The notes under the pieces were generated by a model. That model was not told where the DNA came from and ran no database searches. It was given only the letters and a program-made list of their open reading frames with translations. A stretch of DNA of 64,000 nucleotides from Aurantiacibacter sp. MUD11. GTDB lineage: Bacteria > Pseudomonadota > Alphaproteobacteria > Sphingomonadales > Sphingomonadaceae. Positions 10,202 through 17,811 of the stretch are shown one piece after another. The translations under genes and the position numbers were made by a program. Position 1 is the stretch's first letter; each line of letters starts with the position of its first letter. The stretch spans positions 2,542,001 to 2,606,000 of the forward strand of contig NZ_CP114054.1 of assembly GCF_026967575.1 (NCBI RefSeq). The letters are read 5' to 3'.

Positions 10202-11160
10202 CAATGCAACGCGCGGTAGTACTTTCGGCAATCGTTCTGGGCGGCATGGCCGTTACCGGCGTCATGGCACAGGGGCTGCCGGGCATCGAGGAGGCCGAAC
10301 AGGTTTCCGAAAACGTGTGGCGCATTCCCGGCGCGGGCGGCAACAGCGTTGTCTTTGTCCGGTCGGAGGACGTGGTGTTGGTGGATACCAAGCTGCCCAA
10401 TTCGGGCGAAAGCATCCTCGCCGAGATCCGCAAGATCACCGACAAGCCGGTGACCTACGTCATCAACACCCACTCGCATCCTGACCACGTCGGCTCCAAC
10501 GCCTTCTTCGCCGAGAACGACGGCGTGCAGGTGGTGGCCCAGGCCAACACCGCGGCGCGCATGCGCGAAGGCGGCGGTCCGTTCCCGCCCAACCGCGTGG
10601 ACATGGAATTCACCAACTACCGCGCCATCGGCGAAGGGGCCGACAAGGTGGAAGTGCATTACTTCGGCGCAGGTCACACCGATGGCGACGCCTTCATCTT
10701 CTTCCCCGAAGACAAGGTGATGATGGCGGGCGACATCTACGCCTGGCACATGAGCCCGCTGATCGATCCGGCTTCGGGCGGGTCCATGCTGGCGCTGCCG
10801 ACCACGGTCACCGCCGCCTATTACAACGTGCCCGATGCCGAGACTGTCCTTGCCGGCCATGGCAGCGCGCACACGCGCGAGGAGTTCCTCAGCTGGATCA
10901 CCTTCAACCGTGGCCTGGTGCAGGTGGCGGAGCAGACCGCGCAGATGGGCGGGACCCCGGAAGACGCGCTGGCTCGCCTCGAGGGCGTTCCCAGCTTCGC
11001 CATCTTCATGGGTGACGAGCCGCTGCCCGGCCTCGAGTATGGTGGTACCCCGCGCGGGCGTGCCTACATCAACCTGATGGTCGCCTTCGAAGAACTGCGC
11101 GGCGAGGAAGCCCAGCTGCGCATGGGGATTGACCCGTCGGAGATTCCTCCCCGACAGTGA
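10198..11160 (+). CDS. Exported metallo-beta-lactamase-fold hydrolase
   Basis: A 320-residue MBL-fold protein with signal peptide (about 24 residues, ending VMAQG). The zinc motif HSHPDH places His92, His94, Asp96 and His97; further ligands appear in GAGHTDGDAF and LAGHGS. It belongs to the broad group of periplasmic quinoprotein-associated or class B-like hydrolases, and the substrate cannot be inferred. Its ATG overlaps the HupE-like stop by four bases. The C-terminus is followed only four bases later by the xdhC start. Confidence 0.88.
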   Translation: MTMQRAVVLSAIVLGGMAVTGVMAQGLPGIEEAEQVSENVWRIPGAGGNSVVFVRSEDVVLVDTKLPNSGESILAEIRKITDKPVTYVINTHSHPDHVGSNAFFAENDGVQVVAQANTAARMREGGGPFPPNRVDMEFTNYRAIGEGADKVEVHYFGAGHTDGDAFIFFPEDKVMMAGDIYAWHMSPLIDPASGGSMLALPTTVTAAYYNVPDAETVLAGHGSAHTREEFLSWITFNRGLVQVAEQTAQMGGTPEDALARLEGVPSFAIFMGDEPLPGLEYGGTPRGRAYINLMVAFEELRGEEAQLRMGIDPSEIPPRQ

Positions 11161-11164
11161 TGGC

Positions 11165-12022
11165 ATGACCGCCACCGCATTTGCCGACGATCACGCTGCC
11201 CTGCGCGCGGCCTGCGTGCCGGGCGTGGGCCTGTGCACCATCGCCAATATCGAGGGCAGCTTCTCCCGCCGCCTTGGCGCGCAGCTGGCCGTGCTGCCCG
11301 ATGGCAGCGTGGTCGGCAGCCTCGCCGACGGTTGCCTCGAACAGGAACTGGCGCGCGAAGTGGTGAGTGGCGGGGAGCGGCGGGTGATCCGCTATGGCGC
11401 GGGCTCTCCCAAGATCGACTTCCGCCTGCCCTGTGGTGGCGGACTGGACATCCTGATCGACCCGGTGCCCGATACCGCGGCCTGTGCGGCTGCGGTCGAA
11501 CAGCTCAAGCAGCGCGCAGAGGCGCGACTGGCTCTGCCGGAGCCAAGCCCGCTGGCGGTGCGCCGCTACGTGCCCCAGCTGCGGCTGGTGCTGTTCGGTG
11601 AGGGGCCGGAACTGGCCGCCATGGCCCATGTCGCGGAGGCGTCGGGCATGGCGGTGGAGGCGCACGGGCGCGACGACGGCGGATTGTCGCTTGGCCAGTT
11701 GCCCGAAGGGATCGCGGCTGATCGCTGGACCGCCATCGTGCTGCTGTTCCACGACCATGAGTGGGAACGCGCGATCCTCGAATGGGCGCTCACCACGCCC
11801 GCCTTCTTTATCGGCGCGCAGGGCGGGGCGCCCGCCCGTGCCCAACGCGAGGCGGACCTTGTCGGCGCAGGTTTCGCTCCGGAGCAGGTGGCCCGCATCG
11901 CCAGTCCGATCGGCACGGTGATGCACAGCCGCGAGCCGTTGGCGCTGGCGCTTTCGACGCTGGCAGGCATCTCCGGCGAATACGAACTGCGCCACCCGCA
12001 CCACCGTGTCGACGCCCGCTGA
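11165..12022 (+). CDS. XdhC/CoxI family molybdenum-hydroxylase maturation protein
   Basis: A 285-residue protein with the XdhC/CoxI N-terminal domain (GSFSRRLGAQLAVLPDG, then GSLADGCLEQEL containing the conserved Cys) and a C-terminal Rossmann XdhC_C domain (LRLVLFGEGPELAAMA; FFIGAQGG). XdhC proteins bind molybdenum cofactor, assist its sulfuration and insert it into xanthine dehydrogenase-type enzymes. The start was taken at the ATG at 11165; the upstream in-frame ATG lies inside the preceding gene. It is paired with a MobA-like gene (17-base overlap), but no molybdenum hydroxylase subunit lies in this window. Confidence 0.9.
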   Translation: MTATAFADDHAALRAACVPGVGLCTIANIEGSFSRRLGAQLAVLPDGSVVGSLADGCLEQELAREVVSGGERRVIRYGAGSPKIDFRLPCGGGLDILIDPVPDTAACAAAVEQLKQRAEARLALPEPSPLAVRRYVPQLRLVLFGEGPELAAMAHVAEASGMAVEAHGRDDGGLSLGQLPEGIAADRWTAIVLLFHDHEWERAILEWALTTPAFFIGAQGGAPARAQREADLVGAGFAPEQVARIASPIGTVMHSREPLALALSTLAGISGEYELRHPHHRVDAR

Positions 12023-12596
12023 CAGCCAGCCACTAGTGGCCGTGCTCGCCGCCGGACGCGCGAGCCGCTTCGGTGGCGGCAAACTGGACGAAGACTGTGC
12101 GGACAAGCCGGTGGGGCAATGGGTGCTCGATGCAGTCGTGGCGGCAGGGTTGGAGCCGTCCTTAATCGTGGTCGGGCCGGAGGCTCCGCAATTTGCGCGT
12201 GAAGCGGCTGGCTGGCGCCTGCTGACCAATCCAGCGCCCCAAGATGGCCTTGGTGGCTCCGTCGCCATCGCCGCGCGCGAGGCGGAACGCCAATCGCGTG
12301 CGCTGCTGGTCGTGCTGGCAGACATGCCGCTGGTTGCTCCCGAACACCTGCGCCGCCTCACCCAATGCGGGACAAGCGCTGCGTCGAGCTATCCCGACGG
12401 GCGAACAGGCGTGCCTGCCTGCATCGCTGCGCAGGATGTAGGCAAGGCCGCGCGTCTCGATGGCGATAGTGGGGCGGGCCCGATGCTGGCAGGTCTTGCA
12501 TCGCTGGAGGTTGTCGAACCCGATCCTGGCACCCTGCTCGACGTCGATACACCCGAAGACCTCGAACGGATCAGCGCCATCCTCGCCGCGCGCTAG
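12006..12596 (+). CDS. MobA/MocA-like molybdenum cofactor nucleotidyltransferase
   Basis: A 196-residue NTP-transferase. The nucleotide-binding loop VLAAGRASRFGGGKL is at residues 13-27, followed by LLVVLADMPLVAPEHL with the metal-binding Asp. It is expected to transfer CMP (MocA) or GMP (MobA) to molybdopterin; the xdhC context favours the MocA-type dinucleotide for a xanthine dehydrogenase-family enzyme. The start is GTG at 12006, overlapping xdhC. Its TAG stop shares CTAG with the stop of the convergent gene. Confidence 0.85.
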   Translation: MSTPADSQPLVAVLAAGRASRFGGGKLDEDCADKPVGQWVLDAVVAAGLEPSLIVVGPEAPQFAREAAGWRLLTNPAPQDGLGGSVAIAAREAERQSRALLVVLADMPLVAPEHLRRLTQCGTSAASSYPDGRTGVPACIAAQDVGKAARLDGDSGAGPMLAGLASLEVVEPDPGTLLDVDTPEDLERISAILAAR

Positions 12597-13405
12597 GCGC
12601 GGGTCACCACCGGATCGCGCGTGCGCTGGACGCCGATGTGGCAGATCCGCCCGTCGCGCAGGGTGTAGGTCACCTTCACCCCGACCTCGGCAAAGTCGTC
12701 CTTCGCCAGTGGCGCCACCACGAAGTCCGGCGCGTCGGCGATGGCGGTAAAGCGGCTGGTGCAGTCGACCACGATCCGCTCGTCGCTGGCGTCGAGGTCG
12801 TGGATCGTCAGCGTCTCCCGCACCGTCCTGAACATGGCGGTGTAGAAGTCCGCGATGCCCTGCGCGCCCTCGATCCTGGGCACCGAACCGAGTTCGAGCA
12901 CCACGTCGTCGGTATAGAAGCGCGTGTAGCGCTGCGGATCGCCGTTGGAGAAGGCGGCGGCATAGGCGTGGTAGGCAGCCAGCTGGCTGGGATGCCCGCC
13001 CAGCGGGGGCAGGGTAGTGACGCCCACGCCCGGCGGCCAGGCGGCGGTGGTCAGCACCCTCACCTTCTGGTCTTCGTCGAGGTCGTAGCGGGCGAGGAAC
13101 TTCACCGTCAGGCTGTCGCCCGGATGCAGTTCGCCGAAGGGGAAATCCGGGCGGTGCGAGGTCGCGTGGAAGTCCATGTCGATGTCGGCGAAGACGGTCC
13201 GCTCGTCCTGCAGGTAATGCTGCACGCGCGGGCACTCGCGCACGCCGTCATGCGCCCAGTGCAGGAATTCGCGCATCCCCTGATGCCCTCGCCGGACACC
13301 GCTTGCAGAGCGCATTTCACAGTCCTCGGCAAAGAAGCGCTCGACGAGGCTGTCGTCGTCGCCCGTCAGGAAGCAGGCGAGGTAGGCTTCGTAGTCGAAG
13401 CTCAA
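12593..13405 (-). CDS. Tandem SnoaL-like (NTF2-fold) protein, TTG start
   Basis: A 270-residue cytoplasmic protein made of two SnoaL/NTF2-like halves: one around YEAYLACFLTGDDDSLVERF, the other around YHAYAAAFSNGDPQRYTRFY with ADDFAEVGVKVTYTLRDG near the end. The start is read as TTG at 13405, overlapping the stop of the epimerase gene as TTGA and preceded by AAGGAAG; no ATG or GTG gives both domains. SnoaL-like folds serve as isomerases, hydratases or binding proteins, and no catalytic residues can be assigned here. It is probably co-transcribed with the epimerase and HAD phosphatase. Confidence 0.8.
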   Translation of the reverse strand: MSFDYEAYLACFLTGDDDSLVERFFAEDCEMRSASGVRRGHQGMREFLHWAHDGVRECPRVQHYLQDERTVFADIDMDFHATSHRPDFPFGELHPGDSLTVKFLARYDLDEDQKVRVLTTAAWPPGVGVTTLPPLGGHPSQLAAYHAYAAAFSNGDPQRYTRFYTDDVVLELGSVPRIEGAQGIADFYTAMFRTVRETLTIHDLDASDERIVVDCTSRFTAIADAPDFVVAPLAKDDFAEVGVKVTYTLRDGRICHIGVQRTRDPVVTRA

Positions 13406-13839
13406 TGCGCTTCCTTGGGCGTTTCCATGATCTCGGTCAGCTGGCCGAGCATGTCCTTGGGATGGACGAAGAAGATCGGCGTGCCGTGCGCCCCGATGCG
13501 CGTGGGGCCGAGGATGCGCTTGCCCATTGCCTCGAACTCGGCGCGCGCCGCTTCGATATCGGGCACTTCGAAACAGATGTGGTGCTGCCCGCCTGCCGGG
13601 TTCTTGGCGAGGAAGTTGGTTACCGGCGATGCCTCGCTGAGCGGGGCCAGCAGTTCCACCTGTGTGCCGGGGCCATCGGCAATGTCCGGGGTGTTCACGA
13701 AGCAGACGCGCACGCCCTGTTCGGGCAGGTCGAAGGGCTCGGTGATGTCGCTCGCGCCCATCACTTCGCGGTAGAAGGCGATGGCGGCATCGAGATCGGG
13801 GACGGCGACGCCCACGTGGTTCATTCGGCCAAGCTGCAT
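13402..13839 (-). CDS. mce: Methylmalonyl-CoA epimerase (VOC fold)
   Basis: A 145-residue vicinal-oxygen-chelate protein that interconverts (S)- and (R)-methylmalonyl-CoA in propionyl-CoA oxidation. Metal ligands are visible in NHVGVAVPD (His), GGQHHICFEVPD (His) and LTEIMETPKEAH (Glu), and the length and C-terminus are those of alphaproteobacterial epimerases. The ATG at 13839 has AAAGGAG upstream; a longer frame to 13947 would overlap the HAD gene and lacks homology. It lies between the HAD phosphatase and the tandem SnoaL gene on one strand. Confidence 0.88.
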   Translation of the reverse strand: MQLGRMNHVGVAVPDLDAAIAFYREVMGASDITEPFDLPEQGVRVCFVNTPDIADGPGTQVELLAPLSEASPVTNFLAKNPAGGQHHICFEVPDIEAARAEFEAMGKRILGPTRIGAHGTPIFFVHPKDMLGQLTEIMETPKEAH

Positions 13840-13862
13840 GGTGGCTCCTTTCGAAAAGGGCC

Positions 13863-14687
13863 TTAGCGCAAGCCGAGCGTCTCCACCAATGCCCCGATGT
13901 TCTCCACCACCAGGTGCGGCGTGCGTTCGGGCGGCTGGTCCGCCCATTGCTCTGCGCTGGTCGCGCCGCTGGTGACGGCAATGCCGATCGCGCCGCCTTC
14001 GCGGGCCATCTGCATTTCCGCCTTGGCGTCGTCACCCACCACGCCGACGTCCTCTTTCGCGATGCCGAGTTCGGCGGCGATGAAGTCCAGCGCATGGGCG
14101 CTCGGCTTGCCGGTCGGTTGCGGCTCCACGCCCGTCACCCGCGAGACGGCACCGTTGATGGCACAGGAATAGCCGAAGCTGCGGCCTTCCTTGGTGGCGA
14201 AGAAGGGCACGTCCGAAGCGGTGAGGAAGGCCGCGCCATCGAGCACGGCCTCGCAGGCGGCGTGGATGTGCGGCATCGAGCAATCGGGATGCCAGGCGAT
14301 GTAGACCGCGTCGCAACCAGCCTGGTCCTCGGCATCGGGTGAAACGCAGTTGACGCCCAGTTCCTCCAGCGCCTCGGACACCCCCGCATTGCCCAGCACC
14401 ATGACGCGCTGGTAGCCGCCATCGGCGATGACCTTCGCGGCCACCGAGTTGGGCGTGAACAACCGCTCGTCGGGCACCGGCAGGCCGACCTTGCGCAGGC
14501 GCGGTGCCTGCACGCGGCTGGCATAGGCGCTGCCGTTCGTCAGTGCGATCCACGGCACGCCCAGCCGGTCCAGCTCCTGCAGGGCCTCCGCCGCACCGGG
14601 AATGGCGTCATAGCTGCCCAGCTTGCGGTTGGAGAGGATCAGCGTCCCGTCCAGATCGAACATGAAACCCTTGGGTGTACGCATCAT
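13863..14687 (-). CDS. HAD subfamily IIA phosphatase (NagD/4-nitrophenylphosphatase-like)
   Basis: A 274-residue HAD hydrolase. Motif I is FDLDGT (nucleophile Asp11, acid/base Asp13), motif II is ALTNGS, the motif III region contains PTGKPSAHALDF with the conserved Lys, and motif IV is VVGDDAKAEM. IIA members such as NagD and 4-nitrophenylphosphatase remove phosphate from small and aryl phosphates. The start is one of two adjacent ATGs (14687 or 14684) after AGGCAGG. It sits 153 bases downstream of the dikinase-carboxyltransferase operon on the same strand, so it is a candidate for dephosphorylating an aryl-phosphate intermediate; that role is inference. Confidence 0.85.
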   Translation of the reverse strand: MMRTPKGFMFDLDGTLILSNRKLGSYDAIPGAAEALQELDRLGVPWIALTNGSAYASRVQAPRLRKVGLPVPDERLFTPNSVAAKVIADGGYQRVMVLGNAGVSEALEELGVNCVSPDAEDQAGCDAVYIAWHPDCSMPHIHAACEAVLDGAAFLTASDVPFFATKEGRSFGYSCAINGAVSRVTGVEPQPTGKPSAHALDFIAAELGIAKEDVGVVGDDAKAEMQMAREGGAIGIAVTSGATSAEQWADQPPERTPHLVVENIGALVETLGLR

Positions 14688-14840
14688 CGCCTGCCTAATG
14701 TGGAACACTTGGAACACGGTTCAGGGGAAGGAATCCTGCTATTCCCCGATGTGGATGAAAGCCGATGTATTCCAGTAACTTGAGTGAAAATCATGGGTGG
14801 ATACTGGCGCGCGCGACGACGGTAGGAAAGCGCGCCATCG

Positions 14841-16301
14841 TCACGCTTCGACTTCCAGCGAGAAGCCGTCCTTCTCGATGCTGAGGTGGTCGATATCGGT
14901 GCGCGCGAGAACTTCGCGCAGCAGGTTCATCAGCGGCACCTTCTTCGGATCGTACTGGCGCTCTGCCGGGCCGGCGGCCTGCATTGCGTCGACAAGGTTC
15001 TGCGGCATGGTGGCGCGCAGCAGGAATTCCTCGTCCGACAGGTTCTCGCCCAGCTTCTTCCGCAGCGTCTTGACGTCGGCCATGCCGGTCTCGGCTTCCA
15101 GCTCCTTGGTCCGCGGGTTGGACATGATGCGATCCATCACGTCCTGATCGACCGGCACGTTGGGCCGGCCGAACTTGCCGATCGCAAAGCGGATGATCTC
15201 GTCCGGGATGACGGCCCAGCGTTCCTCTCCCGTCACGTTCATCACCGCCTGCGTCTGCAGCATCTGCGCGAACGGCGTCATCACGATGGGCCAGCCCAGC
15301 TCCTGCCGCACGCGGCCCATTTCCTCGATCACCGCGCCTTCCAGCTCGGGCACGCCCTGGTCGGCCAGGTGGCGGCGCATGGTGCCGACCATGCCGCCGG
15401 GCAGGTTGTGCTGGTAGTAGGCGGCGTCGAAGGGCATCGGGCGGCCCGTTGGCAGGTCTTCCGCCTCGGCCAGCGCGGTGAAATAGTCGGCCACTTCGGC
15501 CACCGCCTCGTCGTCGACATCGACGGTGTGACCCTGCGCGCGCAGGTTGGCGATCATGCGGCTGATCGGCGGGTTGCTGGTGCCGTCCGCCGCGCCGCCG
15601 CTGGCGCATTGCACGGCGGCGGCGCCCAGCTCCGCGGCTTCGAGGCAGGCGGGTTCGGCCAGGCCGATGGTGCAGTGGTTGTGCAATTCCAGCGGCTTGT
15701 CGCCAATCTCGGCCAGGATGGCGGGGATCAGCGTCTGCGCGCGCTTGGGGCTCAGCAGTCCGCCGGGGTCCTTGATGTAGAGCCCGTCGATATCCGGGCT
15801 GGCAGCCATGGTGCGCGCGGCCTCGGCATAGTGGGCATCATCGTGGATCGGGCTGATCGAATAGACGAGGGCGCCGACCACCTGGTCGCCGCCCGCGCGC
15901 TTGACCATCTTGGCAACCTCAACATTGCTTGAGGCATCGTTCATCGGGTCCGCCAGCGCGAAGCGGCGGATGCCGTTGGTGGCCAGCGTGCGGAAGGCCA
16001 GCTCCATGAATTCGGGCGTCGCGGTTTCCCAGGCGATGAAGCGGAAACCGGTGGAAAGGAACTGCAACGGCGTGGTGCGGCAGATGTCCGCCATGGCGCG
16101 AATGCGTTCCCACGGGTCTTCCTGCTTGTAGCGCACGGCCACGCCCATGTGGGTGGAGGTGGTGAAGTCGATGGCGCGATAGCCGGCGCGCTCCATCGCC
16201 GGGGCGATGGTCAGCGTCTTGGCGGTATCGATGCCGGTCGCGCCCCACAGGCACTGGTTGCCATCGCGCAGGCTCGTTTCGACGATCTGGATATCGGCCA
16301 T
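14841..16301 (-). CDS. Biotin-dependent carboxyltransferase subunit (transcarboxylase 5S/OadA-like)
   Basis: A 486-residue HMGL-like TIM-barrel carboxyltransferase. Metal ligands are Asp13 (ETSLRDGNQ), His207 and His209 (LHNHCTIGLAEP); Lys177 in LYIKDPGGLLSP corresponds to the carbamylated lysine of the 5S family. The C-terminal conserved carboxylase domain is included, but the biotin domain is encoded by the preceding gene (one-base overlap, TGATG). The family accepts or donates carboxyl groups at the alpha-carbon of keto compounds. Next to a two-subunit dikinase, it most resembles the biotin carboxylase of hydroxyphenyl-ketone (acetovanillone-type) catabolism rather than a pyruvate carboxylase. 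No biotin carboxylase subunit is adjacent. Confidence 0.85.
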   Translation of the reverse strand: MADIQIVETSLRDGNQCLWGATGIDTAKTLTIAPAMERAGYRAIDFTTSTHMGVAVRYKQEDPWERIRAMADICRTTPLQFLSTGFRFIAWETATPEFMELAFRTLATNGIRRFALADPMNDASSNVEVAKMVKRAGGDQVVGALVYSISPIHDDAHYAEAARTMAASPDIDGLYIKDPGGLLSPKRAQTLIPAILAEIGDKPLELHNHCTIGLAEPACLEAAELGAAAVQCASGGAADGTSNPPISRMIANLRAQGHTVDVDDEAVAEVADYFTALAEAEDLPTGRPMPFDAAYYQHNLPGGMVGTMRRHLADQGVPELEGAVIEEMGRVRQELGWPIVMTPFAQMLQTQAVMNVTGEERWAVIPDEIIRFAIGKFGRPNVPVDQDVMDRIMSNPRTKELEAETGMADVKTLRKKLGENLSDEEFLLRATMPQNLVDAMQAAGPAERQYDPKKVPLMNLLREVLARTDIDHLSIEKDGFSLEVEA

Positions 16302-16765
16302 CAGTCGGTCTTCACCCGGATGATCGGCTGGCCCTTCTCGATGGCGCTGCCGTTCTCCGCCAGTACCGCGACGACCGTGCCCGACACGCCTGCGCGCACC
16401 GAGTTCATCAGCTTCATCACCTCGATGATGCCGACGACGGTATCCGGTTCCACCTTGTCGCCCACGGCCACGAAGGGATCCTCGCCCGGCCGCGGGGCGG
16501 CATAGAAGTTGCCGAGCAGCGGGGCGGGCACGTCGACCTCGCCGCTGGCCGCAGCTGCAACGGGTGTCGGCGCGCTGGCAGGTGCCGGGGTCGGCACGGG
16601 GGCGGCCTCGGCCACTTCGTCCTCGTCAGCGACCCAGCGGCCACCGCCGCCGCCATCACGGCGGATGCGCAGGCGGAAATCGCCCATCTTCAGGTCGAGC
16701 GAGTTGAACTGGGATTCACCCAGCAGCCGGGAAATCTCGGCGACGTCCTTGCCGGTCAGGCTCAC
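16301..16765 (-). CDS. Biotin carboxyl carrier protein (AccB-like)
   Basis: A 154-residue carrier with an AccB-like N-terminal helix/strand segment (ISRLLGESQFNSLDLKMGDF), an Ala/Pro-rich flexible linker (about 55-75) and a C-terminal biotinyl domain. The biotinylated lysine is Lys118 in IEVMKLMNS; the usual EAMKM is changed to EVMKL. The GTG start overlaps the stop of the upstream ATP-grasp gene (GTGA), which fixes the start well inside the longer open frame. It shuttles CO2 to the adjacent 5S-type carboxyltransferase. Confidence 0.9.
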   Translation of the reverse strand: MSLTGKDVAEISRLLGESQFNSLDLKMGDFRLRIRRDGGGGGRWVADEDEVAEAAPVPTPAPASAPTPVAAAASGEVDVPAPLLGNFYAAPRPGEDPFVAVGDKVEPDTVVGIIEVMKLMNSVRAGVSGTVVAVLAENGSAIEKGQPIIRVKTD

Positions 16766-17808
16766 TTGCGATTGCCCCCGCCAAAGATGGTCATCACGTG
16801 GTTGTAGGCCTTGCCTTCCACCTGCTTCACCGGCTTCGCCTCGGCATCCTTCATCGCCCAGACGGTTTCGGGGCGCGATTGCAGCAGCAGCACCTTGCCG
16901 TCCTGGTCCAGCGCCCATTCGATGTCCTGCGGCTTGCCGTAATGCCGTTCGATCCGGCGGCCGACCTCGCGCAGGGCCATCAGCTCGTCATCGGTGAGGC
17001 AGGGTGCGGAACGCACGTCGTCCTCGTTCTCCACCTCGACGATGCCGCCACCCTCGGCGGGCACCTGCCGCGCGTGCTTGTCGGAAATCTCGCGGCTGGA
17101 AATCTCGCCGGTGATCTTGCCCAGCACCCATTTGTCGGGTGTCACCTCGCCAGAGACGACCGCGCTGCCCAGACCCCATGCGCCTTCGATGGTGATCACC
17201 GACTTGTCGCCGCTGGTCGGGCTGCGGGTGAACATCACGCCGGCGCACTTGGCGTCGACCATGCGCTGCACCACCACGGCCATGGCCACCCCTTCCTCGG
17301 GGAAGTCCTGCTTGCGGCGGTAGGTCATGGACTCGACCGAATAGAGCGAGGCCCAGCATTCGCGCACGCGTTCGATCATGTTCTCGGCATCGAGCACCCA
17401 GAGGAAGGTGTCCTGCAGGCCGGCGAAGCTGGCGTCCTCGGCATCTTCCGTGGTGGCGGACGAACGCACGGCCACCGGCTGGCCGTCGGCGCACAGCTCC
17501 GCATGGGCGGTCTTGAGCGCCTCTTCCACCGCGGCAGGCATGGGTTCTTCCATTACCCGCGCGCGCAATTGTTCGGACAGTTTCGTGGCGGCGCCAAGGT
17601 CATTGGGATCGAGCGCTTCCACCTGCGGGCGGATCGGCTCGCTCGCCTCCAGCTTGGCGAGGAACTGCTCGAAGGCGGCGGTGGTGACGACGAAGCCGGG
17701 CGGCACGTCGATGCCCGCCTGGGTCAGTTCGCCCAGCGAGCCGCCCTTGCCGCCCACGGTGGGGCGGTCGGTAATGCCTACATCTGCGAACCAGGCTACG
17801 GCTTCCAT
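16762..17808 (-). CDS. PEP/pyruvate-binding (ATP-grasp) subunit of a split dikinase
   Basis: A 348-residue protein equivalent to the N-terminal ATP-binding domain of PEP synthase and nothing more: VGGKGGSLGELTQAGIDVPPGF near the start, VAVRSSATTEDAEDASFAGL with the catalytic Arg, GVMFTRSPTSGD, and EWALDQDGKVLLLQSRPETV at the end. Size and domain limits match the beta subunit of phenylphosphate synthase and the kinase pair of the acetovanillone/hydroxyphenylethanone pathways. It should take the beta-phosphoryl group of ATP and pass it to the phosphohistidine subunit encoded three bases upstream. It overlaps the biotin carrier gene by four bases. Confidence 0.88.
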   Translation of the reverse strand: MEAVAWFADVGITDRPTVGGKGGSLGELTQAGIDVPPGFVVTTAAFEQFLAKLEASEPIRPQVEALDPNDLGAATKLSEQLRARVMEEPMPAAVEEALKTAHAELCADGQPVAVRSSATTEDAEDASFAGLQDTFLWVLDAENMIERVRECWASLYSVESMTYRRKQDFPEEGVAMAVVVQRMVDAKCAGVMFTRSPTSGDKSVITIEGAWGLGSAVVSGEVTPDKWVLGKITGEISSREISDKHARQVPAEGGGIVEVENEDDVRSAPCLTDDELMALREVGRRIERHYGKPQDIEWALDQDGKVLLLQSRPETVWAMKDAEAKPVKQVEGKAYNHVMTIFGGGNRK

Positions 17809-17811
17809 GGC

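Noticed and set aside
14718..14840. GGGGAA...TTCCCC in the gap between the carboxyltransferase and HAD genes, considered as a terminator
   Set aside because: Six-base stem with a twelve-base loop and no T-run on either strand; not convincing.
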